DNA from: Cyclobacteriaceae bacterium
GTDB taxonomy: Bacteria > Bacteroidota > Bacteroidia > Cytophagales > Cyclobacteriaceae
DNA: 11,455 bases
Assembly: GCA_028279155.1 (NCBI GenBank)
Contig: JANQST010000194.1
Span: 1-11,455 of the forward strand
Direction: 5' to 3'
Shown piece after piece: positions 1-7,048 of the stretch. How positions within the stretch are numbered: position 1 is the first letter of the stretch; each line of letters begins with the position of its first letter. The notes beneath the pieces were generated by a model, which was not told the origin of the DNA, ran no database searches, and saw nothing but the letters and a program-made list of their open reading frames with translations. A program made the position numbers and the translations under genes.

Positions 1-1811
1 AGATTCGTGATGAGAATGGCGCTGACGCTATCGCTGGAATTTCTTCAGCACGAACACCAAACGAGGAGAATTACCTCATGCAGAAATTTATTCGTGCAGT
101 GATCGGGTCAAATAATATTGACTGTTGTGCGCGTGTGTGTCATTCTCCGACTGCATTGGGAATGCAGCGTTCGTTTGGAACAGGTGCTGCAACAAATTCG
201 GTCGTAGACATTGAATATACCGATTGCATGATGGTTATTGGGGCAAACCCAACAGCCGCTCACCCCGTGACTGGCGCAAGGATCAAGCAGGCTGCGATGA
301 AGGGAACCAAAATGATTGTGATCGATCCGCGAGAAATCGAATTGGCCAAGTACGCTGATTATCATTTACAGCTTAGACCGGGAACAAACGTGGCTTTGTT
401 GAATATGCTGCTCTACTACATTGTTACGGAAGATCTTGCAGATAAGGAGTTCATTGCGAACCGTACGGAAGGGTATGACGATTTTGTTGCCAAGAACAAA
501 GAACTGGATGTGGAGAAAATGGAAAATGTGACCAGCGTTGATCGTGAGCTTGTAAGAGAAGCTGCGATATGCTATGCCACGGCTCCAAATGCCATGTCAT
601 TCCACGGATTAGGAGTTACAGAACATTCTCAAGGAACATTCACCGTTCAGCAGATTGCAGACCTGGCGATGGTAACAGGAAATATTGGTAGGAGAGGTGT
701 AGGAGTAAATCCACTTCGTGGACAAAACAATGTTCAGGGAGCAGCAGACATGGGGGCACAGCCCCATCAGGGGGCGGGATATCTAGATGTTACCGATCCA
801 AATGTTCACAATCAATACCAGGAGTTTTATGGAGCTGAGCTGCCTCAGCACATAGGATACAAGATCCCGGAAATGTTCGATGCAGCAATTGCTGGTGATT
901 TAAAAGCACTTTGGATCATTGGGGAAGATGTGGTACAGACGGATCCTAATACCGACAAGGTCAAAAGAGCTTTGACCAATCTGGACATGTTGATTGTTCA
1001 AGAATTGTTTATGACGGAAACGGCAATGCTTGCTGATGTGATTTTACCAGGAGCTTCATTTTTGGAGAAATCCGGCACGTTCACAAACGGCGAGCGAAGA
1101 GTACAGAAAGTGAACAAAGTGGTAGAGCCATTGGAGGGAACCAAGCCGGATGGGCAGATCATTGTGGATATGATGAGAAGAATGGGCTACGATCAACCTG
1201 ACTATGCTCCTGACACCATGCTAGAAGAAATTTCTCAGATTGTTCCTTTCTTCAAAGGGATTAAATGGGACAGATTGGGTAAAAACGGTTTGCAGTGGCC
1301 GGTGCCAGAAGATGGATCAAGTACAGAGATCATTCATACGGAACAGTTTAAGCGTGGAAAAGGCAAGATTACCTACTTCGATTGGGCTGAGTCTGCTGAG
1401 ATAGAGGAGCACGGAGATGAATATCCGTACATCATAACCACAAATCGTGAGTTGGAGCATTACAACTGTGGCGCGATGACACGAAGAACGAACAATGTTG
1501 ATATTCTAACCGAAGATGTTCTATTAATCAATCCAAAGGATGCAAAGGACAATAAGATCGATGACGGAGATATGGTGTGTGTTACCTCAGCAAGAGGTAA
1601 GGTAGATATCAAAGCCAAGGTTACGGAAGAAGTGAAGCCAGGTGTAATGAGTACTACGTTCCACTTCCCTGAGATCATGGTCAACCTAATCACTAGTGAT
1701 GTTCATGACTCTGAGGCGAAATGCCCGGAATACAAAGTGGTTGCGGCTAAGGTTAGAAAATCTAAGGGGAAATACGCTGAGAAGTCTGAGGAGCAGTTGG
1801 CTAAAGCATGA
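1..1811 (+). CDS. Formate dehydrogenase catalytic (alpha) subunit, molybdopterin type, 5' end outside window
   Basis: Oxidises formate to CO2 at a bis-molybdopterin guanine dinucleotide Mo or W centre (family knowledge). The reading frame is open from base 3, and the residues before the first ATG at 78 (SARTPNEENYL) already match the family, so the gene starts upstream and that ATG is internal. About 602 residues are visible, so the N-terminal Fe-S region is missing. The active-site motif RVCHSP has Cys at 138-140 where selenoproteins carry Sec, followed by the conserved His. The catalytic Arg lies in NPLRGQNNVQG at 717-719. Further family motifs are GEDVVQTDPN, LPGASFLEKSGTFTNGERRV and, near the C-terminus, the dinucleotide-binding domain (TTNRELEHYNCGAMTRR, then FHFPE). 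Whether the partner is an NAD-linked, ferredoxin-linked or membrane module cannot be told because upstream genes are not visible. A related molybdopterin oxidoreductase is possible but less likely, given the Cys-His plus Arg pair. Confidence 0.92.
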   Translation, partial: IRDENGADAIAGISSARTPNEENYLMQKFIRAVIGSNNIDCCARVCHSPTALGMQRSFGTGAATNSVVDIEYTDCMMVIGANPTAAHPVTGARIKQAAMKGTKMIVIDPREIELAKYADYHLQLRPGTNVALLNMLLYYIVTEDLADKEFIANRTEGYDDFVAKNKELDVEKMENVTSVDRELVREAAICYATAPNAMSFHGLGVTEHSQGTFTVQQIADLAMVTGNIGRRGVGVNPLRGQNNVQGAADMGAQPHQGAGYLDVTDPNVHNQYQEFYGAELPQHIGYKIPEMFDAAIAGDLKALWIIGEDVVQTDPNTDKVKRALTNLDMLIVQELFMTETAMLADVILPGASFLEKSGTFTNGERRVQKVNKVVEPLEGTKPDGQIIVDMMRRMGYDQPDYAPDTMLEEISQIVPFFKGIKWDRLGKNGLQWPVPEDGSSTEIIHTEQFKRGKGKITYFDWAESAEIEEHGDEYPYIITTNRELEHYNCGAMTRRTNNVDILTEDVLLINPKDAKDNKIDDGDMVCVTSARGKVDIKAKVTEEVKPGVMSTTFHFPEIMVNLITSDVHDSEAKCPEYKVVAAKVRKSKGKYAEKSEEQLAKA

Positions 1812-1823
1812 TTCAGAAGGCGA

Positions 1824-1860
1824 ATTAACAAAACCCATCTCAAAGGAAACGGGCTTTGCC
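1824..1860 (-). terminator. Rho-independent terminator of the NTF2-like lipoprotein gene
   Basis: Read on the minus strand, CCCGTTTC (1853-1846) pairs with GAGATGGG (1841-1834) around a CTTT loop, with two G-U wobbles. The stem extends at its base through AAAG/TTTT and runs into four T's (1833-1830). On the plus strand the two wobble positions become A-C mismatches, so the element should work better for the leftward gene, whose stop codon is 18 nt before the hairpin, than for the converging formate dehydrogenase gene. This is a reading by eye; no folding energy was computed. Confidence 0.55.
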
Positions 1861-1871
1861 AATGGTGGGAA

Positions 1872-2399
1872 TTAATTTCCTTCTTGAGCGGTTAACTCGA
1901 ACCCAAGTTTTTGATAATACCCTAATCGATCAAAATACAGAATCATTTCAGCCGGTTTTCCATCCCGCATTCGCGCATTCGCGAAAAATGGATTTGAAAG
2001 GTCTACGCCTGCTTCAGTTGCACTATACATTCCCCAAACTTGGAGCCAATCTCCTACATAATCACCTTCCTTGACTGTAAGTGCAGTATAGGCAATTGTT
2101 TCAATGGACTGATTTAATCTTCTGGTTCCTACATCTATCCAATTTTGAATTTCCGTCTGGAGATCAACGGTATCTATGTCAGAAAACATATAATATGACA
2201 AGAAATCAGCCGACACAGCTGCAGCGGCACCCGCACTATCTGATGCCATAAGCGCATTATACAACTGGTCAAAAGCTTGCTTGTATTCATCCGCTCGTGA
2301 GCTGACTTCAACGTTACCAGTATCTTCTTCTGATTGTTCAGGTTGCGGCGACTGACAACAGAACAATACAGCAGTGCACAGAATGAGTAATTTTTTCAT
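1872..2399 (-). CDS. Predicted lipoprotein with an NTF2/SnoaL-like domain
   Basis: Protein of 175 residues of unknown specific role. The start was placed at the ATG at 2399 because it gives a clean signal peptide, MKKLLILCTAVLFCC; an ATG 48 nt upstream would put 16 unrelated residues before it. Cys14 or Cys15 could be the lipidated residue, although the lipobox is not canonical. An acidic, low-complexity linker follows (about residues 16-35), then a compact domain (about 36-170) with the alpha-helix plus curved-sheet pattern of NTF2-like proteins, including the closing stretch GKPAEMILYFDR. This fold includes enzymes and simple binding domains, and no catalytic residues can be assigned. The acidic residues just after the Cys resemble surface-export signals of some Bacteroidota lipoproteins, which is inference only. 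It converges with the formate dehydrogenase gene and diverges from the S33 hydrolase gene, so it appears monocistronic. Confidence 0.7.
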   Translation of the reverse strand: MKKLLILCTAVLFCCQSPQPEQSEEDTGNVEVSSRADEYKQAFDQLYNALMASDSAGAAAAVSADFLSYYMFSDIDTVDLQTEIQNWIDVGTRRLNQSIETIAYTALTVKEGDYVGDWLQVWGMYSATEAGVDLSNPFFANARMRDGKPAEMILYFDRLGYYQKLGFELTAQEGN

Positions 2400-2492
2400 G
2401 ATTTTGGTGTTTGGTTGACTAGTTAAGTTAAGAAATTTGAATGACAACAGCTATTCAAGACACTGTTAATGAGATGGTTAGCTTCGAACTCA

Positions 2493-2514
2493 TGCTACAC
2501 TGAAGACAGTGGCA
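2493..2514. repeat. Short inverted repeat in the divergent intergenic region
   Basis: CACTG (2498-2502) and CAGTG (2507-2511) form a perfect 5-bp inverted repeat around AAGA, and TGC (2493-2495) with GCA (2512-2514) extends it across a 2-nt bulge. It lies between two divergent lipoprotein genes, about 95 nt from the start of the leftward gene and about 75 nt from that of the rightward gene. It could be an operator or a transcript hairpin, but no U-tract follows on either strand, so it is not a terminator. A repeat this short can arise by chance. Confidence 0.3.
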
Positions 2515-2538
2515 TTCATTACCGCCTAAATAAAAGCT

Positions 2539-2547
2539 TATAATTTG
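2539..2547 (+). promoter_or_regulatory. Possible -7/-10 promoter element of the S33 hydrolase gene
   Basis: TATAATTTG lies about 42 nt before the chosen ATG. It contains a perfect TATAAT and is one base longer than the Bacteroidota -7 consensus TAnnTTTG. No TTG-type -33 element is visible at the expected distance, so this is only a candidate. Confidence 0.25.
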
Positions 2548-2589
2548 ACTCGGGATAGTTCGTATATTCTCACCGTTAAAAGTCTTGAT

Positions 2590-3975
2590 ATGAAATTCAG
2601 CATTGGAATCCTACTAATCGCTTTTGTGATAACTGGCGGTTGTTCCTCCTCAGGAATACCGAGAACTGAAATTGAATACGGAAAGCTCGTGGTTCCTGAG
2701 AATAGAAACAATCCGGATTCGCGTGAAATCGCTATTTCATATGTGTACATTCCTAAATCTGGAAATTCAGAATATCCGCCAATAATATTTCTACAGGGCG
2801 GTCCTGGAGGTAGTTCGCTACCCATGCAAAACTTCTTCTCCAATAGTCCGCTTAGGAAAAATCATGATATCATCCTTTTTGACGCAAGAGGAACAGGAAG
2901 TTCAGAAGCTTTTTGCCAGGATATTGGTATCGAATTTATGAATCTGCTGGGAAGAGACCTGACGGTGGAGGAAGAGTATGAAGGTACGATTGAATTGTGT
3001 GAGCGATGTAGGGAAGAACTGGTCGCTAACGATGTGGATCTCGCAGGATACAATAGTATGGAAAATGCTGCTGATGTTGAGGCATTGCGTGAGCATTTGG
3101 GAATTGACAAATGGATTTTACTTGGAGGCTCTTATGGTACCCGCCTGGGTTTAACTTATTTGAGAGAATACAAAGCAGCCGAAGCAGCAATTTTCATGGG
3201 GCTTTTCCCGCTGGAAGTGAATATCTATGAAGGCTTTCTTCGGGGATTGGATGGTTCTATAGAATACCTGTTTACTTCCTGCAAAAATAATCCCGATTGC
3301 GAGAGAGCGTATCCCGAGCTCAAATCAATGTTTCAATCTTCAATTGAAAAATTGAGATCTGAACCAAAAACAGTTAGCTATCGGGGAAATGACTTTGTGA
3401 TTAATGCACAAGATGCCCTTTTACTTATCCATCAGATGTTATACGGCCGTTCCACGATTCAGCAGGTGCCAGCATTCATTAAGGCATTGGGGAGCGAAGA
3501 AACCAGTGTAATAGAAAGATCGATCAATAGCACAGGAGCAAGACTGGCAATTATCAATGCAGCTACTTACTGGTCTGTGCAAGCCAACGAAGAAGTACAG
3601 TTTAATGAAGAAAATAGTATTGAAAAGAGACTTTCAAATTATCCGCATTTACAACCTGGACCAGCCTTTTTTGCTACAGATCAGCGAGTATTAAATGAAT
3701 GGCACCCTCATCGATCGAAACCAATTGAAAATAAGCGAGTAAAAGTTAAAACTCCAATGCTAATTACCAACGGACTTTTTGATCCAATTACTCCGATTTC
3801 CAATGCAAGAAACGTAATGGAGTACCTACCTAACGCAACTTTGGTTGAGTTTCCATACGATGGACACAGCACCTTTAACTCTTGCTTTTTTGATATGGTG
3901 GAAGATTTTGTTGCAAAGGGTTATAAGGCTCCAAATACTGCTTGTGCTGAAAATGGATCATTGAATTGGAGGTAA
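2590..3975 (+). CDS. Lipoprotein alpha/beta hydrolase, peptidase family S33 (prolyl/tripeptidyl aminopeptidase-like)
   Basis: Protein of 461 residues, predicted to be an envelope-anchored serine hydrolase that removes N-terminal residues from peptides. The start was placed at the ATG at 2590 because it gives a lipoprotein signal (KFSIGILLIAFVITGGC, lipidated Cys18); an in-frame ATG-less extension upstream adds no signal-like sequence. Family motifs appear in order: QGGPGGSS (about 69-76, oxyanion loop), DARGTGSS (about 98-105), nucleophile elbow GGSYG with Ser181, a helical lid region, then Asp398 in GLFDPITP and His426 in YDGHSTF, which complete the triad. The C-terminal portion matches the TAP-like domain found in tripeptidyl aminopeptidases. 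Length fits the family. Exact specificity (proline iminopeptidase, tripeptidyl peptidase or an esterase) cannot be read from sequence. No functional link to the flanking genes is apparent. Confidence 0.88.
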   Translation: MKFSIGILLIAFVITGGCSSSGIPRTEIEYGKLVVPENRNNPDSREIAISYVYIPKSGNSEYPPIIFLQGGPGGSSLPMQNFFSNSPLRKNHDIILFDARGTGSSEAFCQDIGIEFMNLLGRDLTVEEEYEGTIELCERCREELVANDVDLAGYNSMENAADVEALREHLGIDKWILLGGSYGTRLGLTYLREYKAAEAAIFMGLFPLEVNIYEGFLRGLDGSIEYLFTSCKNNPDCERAYPELKSMFQSSIEKLRSEPKTVSYRGNDFVINAQDALLLIHQMLYGRSTIQQVPAFIKALGSEETSVIERSINSTGARLAIINAATYWSVQANEEVQFNEENSIEKRLSNYPHLQPGPAFFATDQRVLNEWHPHRSKPIENKRVKVKTPMLITNGLFDPITPISNARNVMEYLPNATLVEFPYDGHSTFNSCFFDMVEDFVAKGYKAPNTACAENGSLNWR

Positions 3976-4159
3976 GCTTTTCCAAGAAACCTTAAAATAA
4001 AATAGTTGTCATTTTTTGATATCTAATGGGTTCCATTATTTGTTAGGAAAATAATTAAGATGGACTTCATTAAGAATAAAGTACTATTTTAGGAAAACTA
4101 TCACTTATCTATTGATAATAACATATTGCCTAATATTTCAATTTAAAACATACTATACA

Positions 4160-4708
4160 ATGAAAAAGCTACTCTATTCTTTAACAATGATTTTGGTTTT
4201 TGGATTTGCAAATGCACAAACGGATCAAGGTACAGTACTTCTAGGTGCTTCTAGCAATCTAGGCTTCACTTCCACTAGTATCGATGGAAGTGACGATAAT
4301 CAGAACAATTTCAATTTTGATCTTGGGGTAGCGCCATTTGTGGGAGATCATTTTGCCTTTGGTTTAAATCTCTTAGTTTCAAGCTCAAGTATCGGCGATT
4401 CCAAAACTTCATCAACGGCGGTTGGACCATTTACCCGCCTGTATCCTGGCGTTAATAACAGTTTCTTTGTGGGAGTAGGTTATGCTGCATTGTCAACAAA
4501 ATTTGAATCTTCCTCATCGTTTATTAGAGATTCTACTGATAAAGGAGGTTTACTTTCATTTGAAGCAGGAGTTCCAATTTGGATAGGAGATAGCTTAGCT
4601 CTAGAGTTAAGTATGGGATATTCAATAGGTTCAGGGGATTTGAAGAACACGAAAATATTTGGAATGGCTTTCGGGTTTAATTTCTTTTTCCAAAAGAAAG
4701 AAGGTTGA
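4160..4708 (+). CDS. Small outer-membrane beta-barrel protein
   Basis: Protein of 182 residues with a clear Sec signal peptide (MKKLLYSLTMILVFGFANA, cleavage before Gln20). The start was placed at the ATG at 4160, which begins this signal; an earlier in-frame ATG at 4112 would add 16 residues with no role. The mature part consists of alternating hydrophobic strands rich in Gly, Ser, Phe and Asn, with short Asp/Ser-rich loops (for example SIDGSDDNQNN), and ends in an amphipathic strand FGFNFFF. This is the pattern of the 8-strand OmpW/OmpX-like barrels common in Bacteroidota (porin-family, outer membrane beta-barrel domain). The role could be structural, adhesive or transport of small hydrophobic compounds; none can be chosen. 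It stands alone, 184 nt after the S33 hydrolase gene, and converges with rsmG at a 12-nt gap. Confidence 0.8.
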   Translation: MKKLLYSLTMILVFGFANAQTDQGTVLLGASSNLGFTSTSIDGSDDNQNNFNFDLGVAPFVGDHFAFGLNLLVSSSSIGDSKTSSTAVGPFTRLYPGVNNSFFVGVGYAALSTKFESSSSFIRDSTDKGGLLSFEAGVPIWIGDSLALELSMGYSIGSGDLKNTKIFGMAFGFNFFFQKKEG

Positions 4709-4720
4709 AAATGCCATTTA

Positions 4721-5347
4721 TTACTTCGGTAAGTAAATGATCTTTTTGGTCTCAAAGAAATCTTCTTCATAAAACTCAGAAAGAGCTCGTTCTATATAAG
4801 GTCTCCCAAATTCTTTCATTTCTTTAGCAAGATCACCCCCTTTGAGCAGGAGAAATCCATTTTCTAATTCATTTGAATTATTGGAGTGAATTTTCTGATG
4901 TGTCCACTGAAAAAGAATTTTTGTTCTTGCCACAGCTCTTGAAACCACAAAGTCAAATTGACCTTTTACTTTCTCAGCTCGTTGATGTTCTGCTGTCAGA
5001 TTTTCTAAACCTATTGAATTAGTAACTTCCTGAACCACTTTGATCTTCTTTCCAATAGAATCAACAAGATGAAAAGAACATTCAGGAAAAAGTATCGCCA
5101 ACGGTATCCCTGGAAATCCACCACCTGTTCCAATGTCCAGCACTTTTGTCCCCTTTTTAAATGTGATGATTTTAGCAATTGCCAGGCTATGCAAGACATG
5201 TCTCAAATACAGTTGGTCAATATCCTTTCTGCTTATCACATTGATTTTACTGTTCCAATCTGAATAGAGGGAGTACAGTTGCTCTAACTGATTTTTCTGA
5301 CTGTCAGAAAGGGAAGGGAAGTACTTATAGATAATATCGACATCCAA
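4721..5347 (-). CDS. rsmG: 16S rRNA (guanine-527 N7)-methyltransferase RsmG (GidB)
   Basis: SAM-dependent enzyme that methylates N7 of G527 in 16S rRNA; in other bacteria its loss gives low-level streptomycin resistance (family knowledge). The 208 residues cover the whole family. Motifs are NVISRKD (35-42), RHVLHSLAI (49-57), the SAM-binding loop LDIGTGGGFPGIP (70-82), LVDSIGKK (94-101), RAE (123-125), VVSRAVAR (134-141) and LLLKGGD (166-172). No ATG exists in frame before these motifs: the frame upstream runs to a TAA at 5372-5374 without ATG, GTG or TTG other than the TTG at 5345-5347. That TTG lies one base after the stop codon of the sigma factor gene, so translation is probably coupled. 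An ATG at 5343-5341 is out of frame. Confidence 0.95.
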   Translation of the reverse strand: MDVDIIYKYFPSLSDSQKNQLEQLYSLYSDWNSKINVISRKDIDQLYLRHVLHSLAIAKIITFKKGTKVLDIGTGGGFPGIPLAILFPECSFHLVDSIGKKIKVVQEVTNSIGLENLTAEHQRAEKVKGQFDFVVSRAVARTKILFQWTHQKIHSNNSNELENGFLLLKGGDLAKEMKEFGRPYIERALSEFYEEDFFETKKIIYLPK

Positions 5348-5348
5348 A

Positions 5349-5960
5349 TCAGATGTGCGATTTTTTATCTTTTACCAACTCATACATGAGTTCCCGTGCA
5401 CGGTGAAGCTGAGCTTTTACTGTTCCAAGCGGAGCTTCGATCTCTTTTGCAATCTCGTCATAAGAGAGTTCATCGAAGTATCGGAGTTTTACCAGCCGCT
5501 GATATTTTGCAGGGAGCTTGGTAACGAACATTCGAACCAACTCAATTTTTTGTCCCTTGATTGTTTCCTCATCAGGGGTGAGGTTTTTATCCTGTACATC
5601 AATGTTCACTGAGTCACCGCTATCATCTGTAAAGGAACTATTGAGACTGTATGTGTCGAGTTTCTTTTTTCGGATAAAATCGATTGCATTGTTGGTTGCA
5701 ATCCTAAAAAGCCAGGTACTAAACGTATAGTCTTTCTTGAAGCGTCCAAGGTTTTTAAATGCTTTCGCAAAAGCTTCGATGGTCAGGTCTTCTGCGTCAT
5801 CTACATTCCGGACCATTTTCAGGATCATATGATAGACGGGCTTCTTGTAGCGTTCCATCAATTCAGCATAAGCAGAATCGTCATTGCCTTGCGTGGCAAG
5901 ATCAATGAGCTTAAAATCGCGTAGTGCTTTATCCGAAAATTGACGGTTCAGTTCTTCCAT
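5349..5960 (-). CDS. ECF-type sigma-70 family RNA polymerase sigma factor
   Basis: Protein of 203 residues with two sigma domains. Region 2 (about 38-101) includes the core-binding and -10-melting signature DAEDLTIEAFAKAFKNL and FSTWLFRIATNNAIDFIRKK. A Ser/Asp-rich linker follows (about 102-135), then region 4 (about 145-197) with LPAKYQRLVKLRYF and the helix-turn-helix LSYDEIAKEIEAPLGTVKAQLHRAR. Region 3 is absent, as expected for group 4 sigma factors. The ATG start (5960-5958) lies inside the 3' end of the upstream glycosyltransferase gene, giving a 13-nt overlap, and rsmG starts 1 nt after the stop. No anti-sigma gene with a membrane or zinc-binding domain is adjacent, so control may be transcriptional, or an unlinked partner may exist. 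The regulon cannot be read from this window. Confidence 0.93.
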   Translation of the reverse strand: MEELNRQFSDKALRDFKLIDLATQGNDDSAYAELMERYKKPVYHMILKMVRNVDDAEDLTIEAFAKAFKNLGRFKKDYTFSTWLFRIATNNAIDFIRKKKLDTYSLNSSFTDDSGDSVNIDVQDKNLTPDEETIKGQKIELVRMFVTKLPAKYQRLVKLRYFDELSYDEIAKEIEAPLGTVKAQLHRARELMYELVKDKKSHI

Positions 5961-7021
5961 CTAATGTCCTTTACAAGTTTTGACCTGATTGCAATGATTG
6001 GTAAAAAAATTGCGTACATAAGGTCAACGAGAGGAAGCCAGATATAGTTGAACCCAACTCCCATTTTGCTGTGGGCAAATCTATATCCGATCCACTTAAC
6101 AATAAGATAAAATAATATAATCAGTGTGACTTTTTCCCAAGAAAACAGTGGGATCGGTGCCCATGAAAGCAATAATGATCCATTGAACAGCAAATGAGAG
6201 ACCTTGTCAACTGTTGAATAGTTACTTCCGACAGAAAGATGCCTCGTTTTTTGATGAATATAGTCTTGCCAATTATTTTTTGGTTTTGTGGTCATTAAAG
6301 ACTCTTTACCAATCAAAACCCGGGTATTGTGAGCCGATGCGTTTTTTTGAATGAAGAGATCATCATCACCACCTAGTATTGACCCGAATTCTGAATAACC
6401 ACCAGTTTCCATGAAAAAGGACCGATTAATTCCAAGGTTTCTACCTACTCCCATATAAGGTTTGCCTAGTAGGGCAAATGACAAATAATTGAAGGCTGTT
6501 ATAAACCCTTCGTATTGAATGAAATCTTGAAGAAATGAGCCATTTGAAGTATAAGGCGAATAACCAAGGACAATCTTGGTTTCAAGATCGATTCGACTAT
6601 TTAAATGTTCCAGCCATTTTGTTGAAAAGGGAGTACAATCCGCGTCAGTCAAAACAACCCAGTCATTGGTTGATGTTTCTATTCCCATTGTTAGTGCATG
6701 TTTCTTATGATCCCATCCTATTGGAGTTTCTGTTATTTCTAAGACCCGGAGCTTGGGTTGATCCAGGGAATCGAGAAATTCTTCACTGCCATCACTACAT
6801 CGATCTAATGCAATGATCACGTCGAATTTCTCATACGTCTGTTTGAGCAATTCAGGAATAAGTGCTTTAAGATTTAGAAGTTCATTGTGGGCGGCAATCA
6901 CAATGGAAATGGAGACCTCATCTTCAAGAGTTCTTTTTTTGTACCTAAAGAACTGAATAGCAAGAAGAATCGTAATTCCTACCTGAATACTGATCGCTGT
7001 TATCCAAATACTAAAAATCAT
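5948..7021 (-). CDS. Membrane-associated family 2 glycosyltransferase
   Basis: Protein of 357 residues predicted to transfer a sugar from a nucleotide donor to a lipid, polysaccharide or protein acceptor at the cytoplasmic membrane. An N-terminal membrane helix (about 6-24) is followed by a GT-A domain: VIAAHNE (41-47), Asp73 in ALDRCSDGS, the metal-binding DADC (126-129), the acceptor-side acidic motif GGDDDLF (217-223) and QKTRH (257-261), which resembles the Q-x-x-R-W motif of processive GT2 enzymes with His instead of Trp. Two to three hydrophobic segments follow (about 281-316 and 328-346). Donor and product are unknown. It is first in the leftward unit with the sigma factor and rsmG. 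Its start codon is only 27 nt from the divergent tgt start, so its promoter must overlap the tgt region. Confidence 0.88.
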   Translation of the reverse strand: MIFSIWITAISIQVGITILLAIQFFRYKKRTLEDEVSISIVIAAHNELLNLKALIPELLKQTYEKFDVIIALDRCSDGSEEFLDSLDQPKLRVLEITETPIGWDHKKHALTMGIETSTNDWVVLTDADCTPFSTKWLEHLNSRIDLETKIVLGYSPYTSNGSFLQDFIQYEGFITAFNYLSFALLGKPYMGVGRNLGINRSFFMETGGYSEFGSILGGDDDLFIQKNASAHNTRVLIGKESLMTTKPKNNWQDYIHQKTRHLSVGSNYSTVDKVSHLLFNGSLLLSWAPIPLFSWEKVTLIILFYLIVKWIGYRFAHSKMGVGFNYIWLPLVDLMYAIFLPIIAIRSKLVKDIRWKN

Positions 7022-7034
7022 TCTTCTTTAGCCG

Positions 7035-7042
7035 TATTTTTG
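7035..7042 (+). promoter_or_regulatory. Possible -7 promoter element of tgt
   Basis: TATTTTTG matches the Bacteroidota housekeeping -7 consensus TAnnTTTG at every fixed position. It ends 6 nt before the tgt ATG at 7049, so transcription would begin at or near the start codon and give a leaderless mRNA. No TTG -33 element is visible 17-23 nt upstream, and AT-rich sequence makes a chance match plausible. Confidence 0.35.
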
Positions 7043-7048
7043 CGCTCC

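Noticed and set aside
78..80. ATG at 78 as the true start of the formate dehydrogenase gene
   Set aside because: The frame is open to the window edge and encodes conserved family residues before this Met, so the gene is cut by the window rather than truncated.
2461..2530. tRNA-like look on the minus strand (GTTCGAAGC reminiscent of a T-loop, with the CACTG/CAGTG hairpin nearby)
   Set aside because: No acceptor stem, no D-arm, an anticodon-type loop of only 4 nt and no correct stem spacing; not a tRNA or a clear remnant.
4085..4092. TATTTTAG upstream of the barrel protein gene as a -7 promoter box
   Set aside because: One mismatch to TAnnTTTG, about 70 nt from the ATG, and no -33 element at 17-23 nt spacing; common by chance in such AT-rich DNA.
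4721..4736. Hairpin TTACTT-CGGT-AAGTAA between the convergent barrel protein gene and rsmG as a bidirectional terminator
   Set aside because: The stem is AT-rich and only 6 bp, it overlaps the rsmG stop codon, and the T-runs are displaced on both sides; too weak to annotate.
6887..7048. Extended N-terminus for Tgt from an upstream in-frame ATG at 6887
   Set aside because: The added 54 residues are the antisense reading of the glycosyltransferase gene and have no family similarity; the normal Tgt N-terminus begins at 7049.
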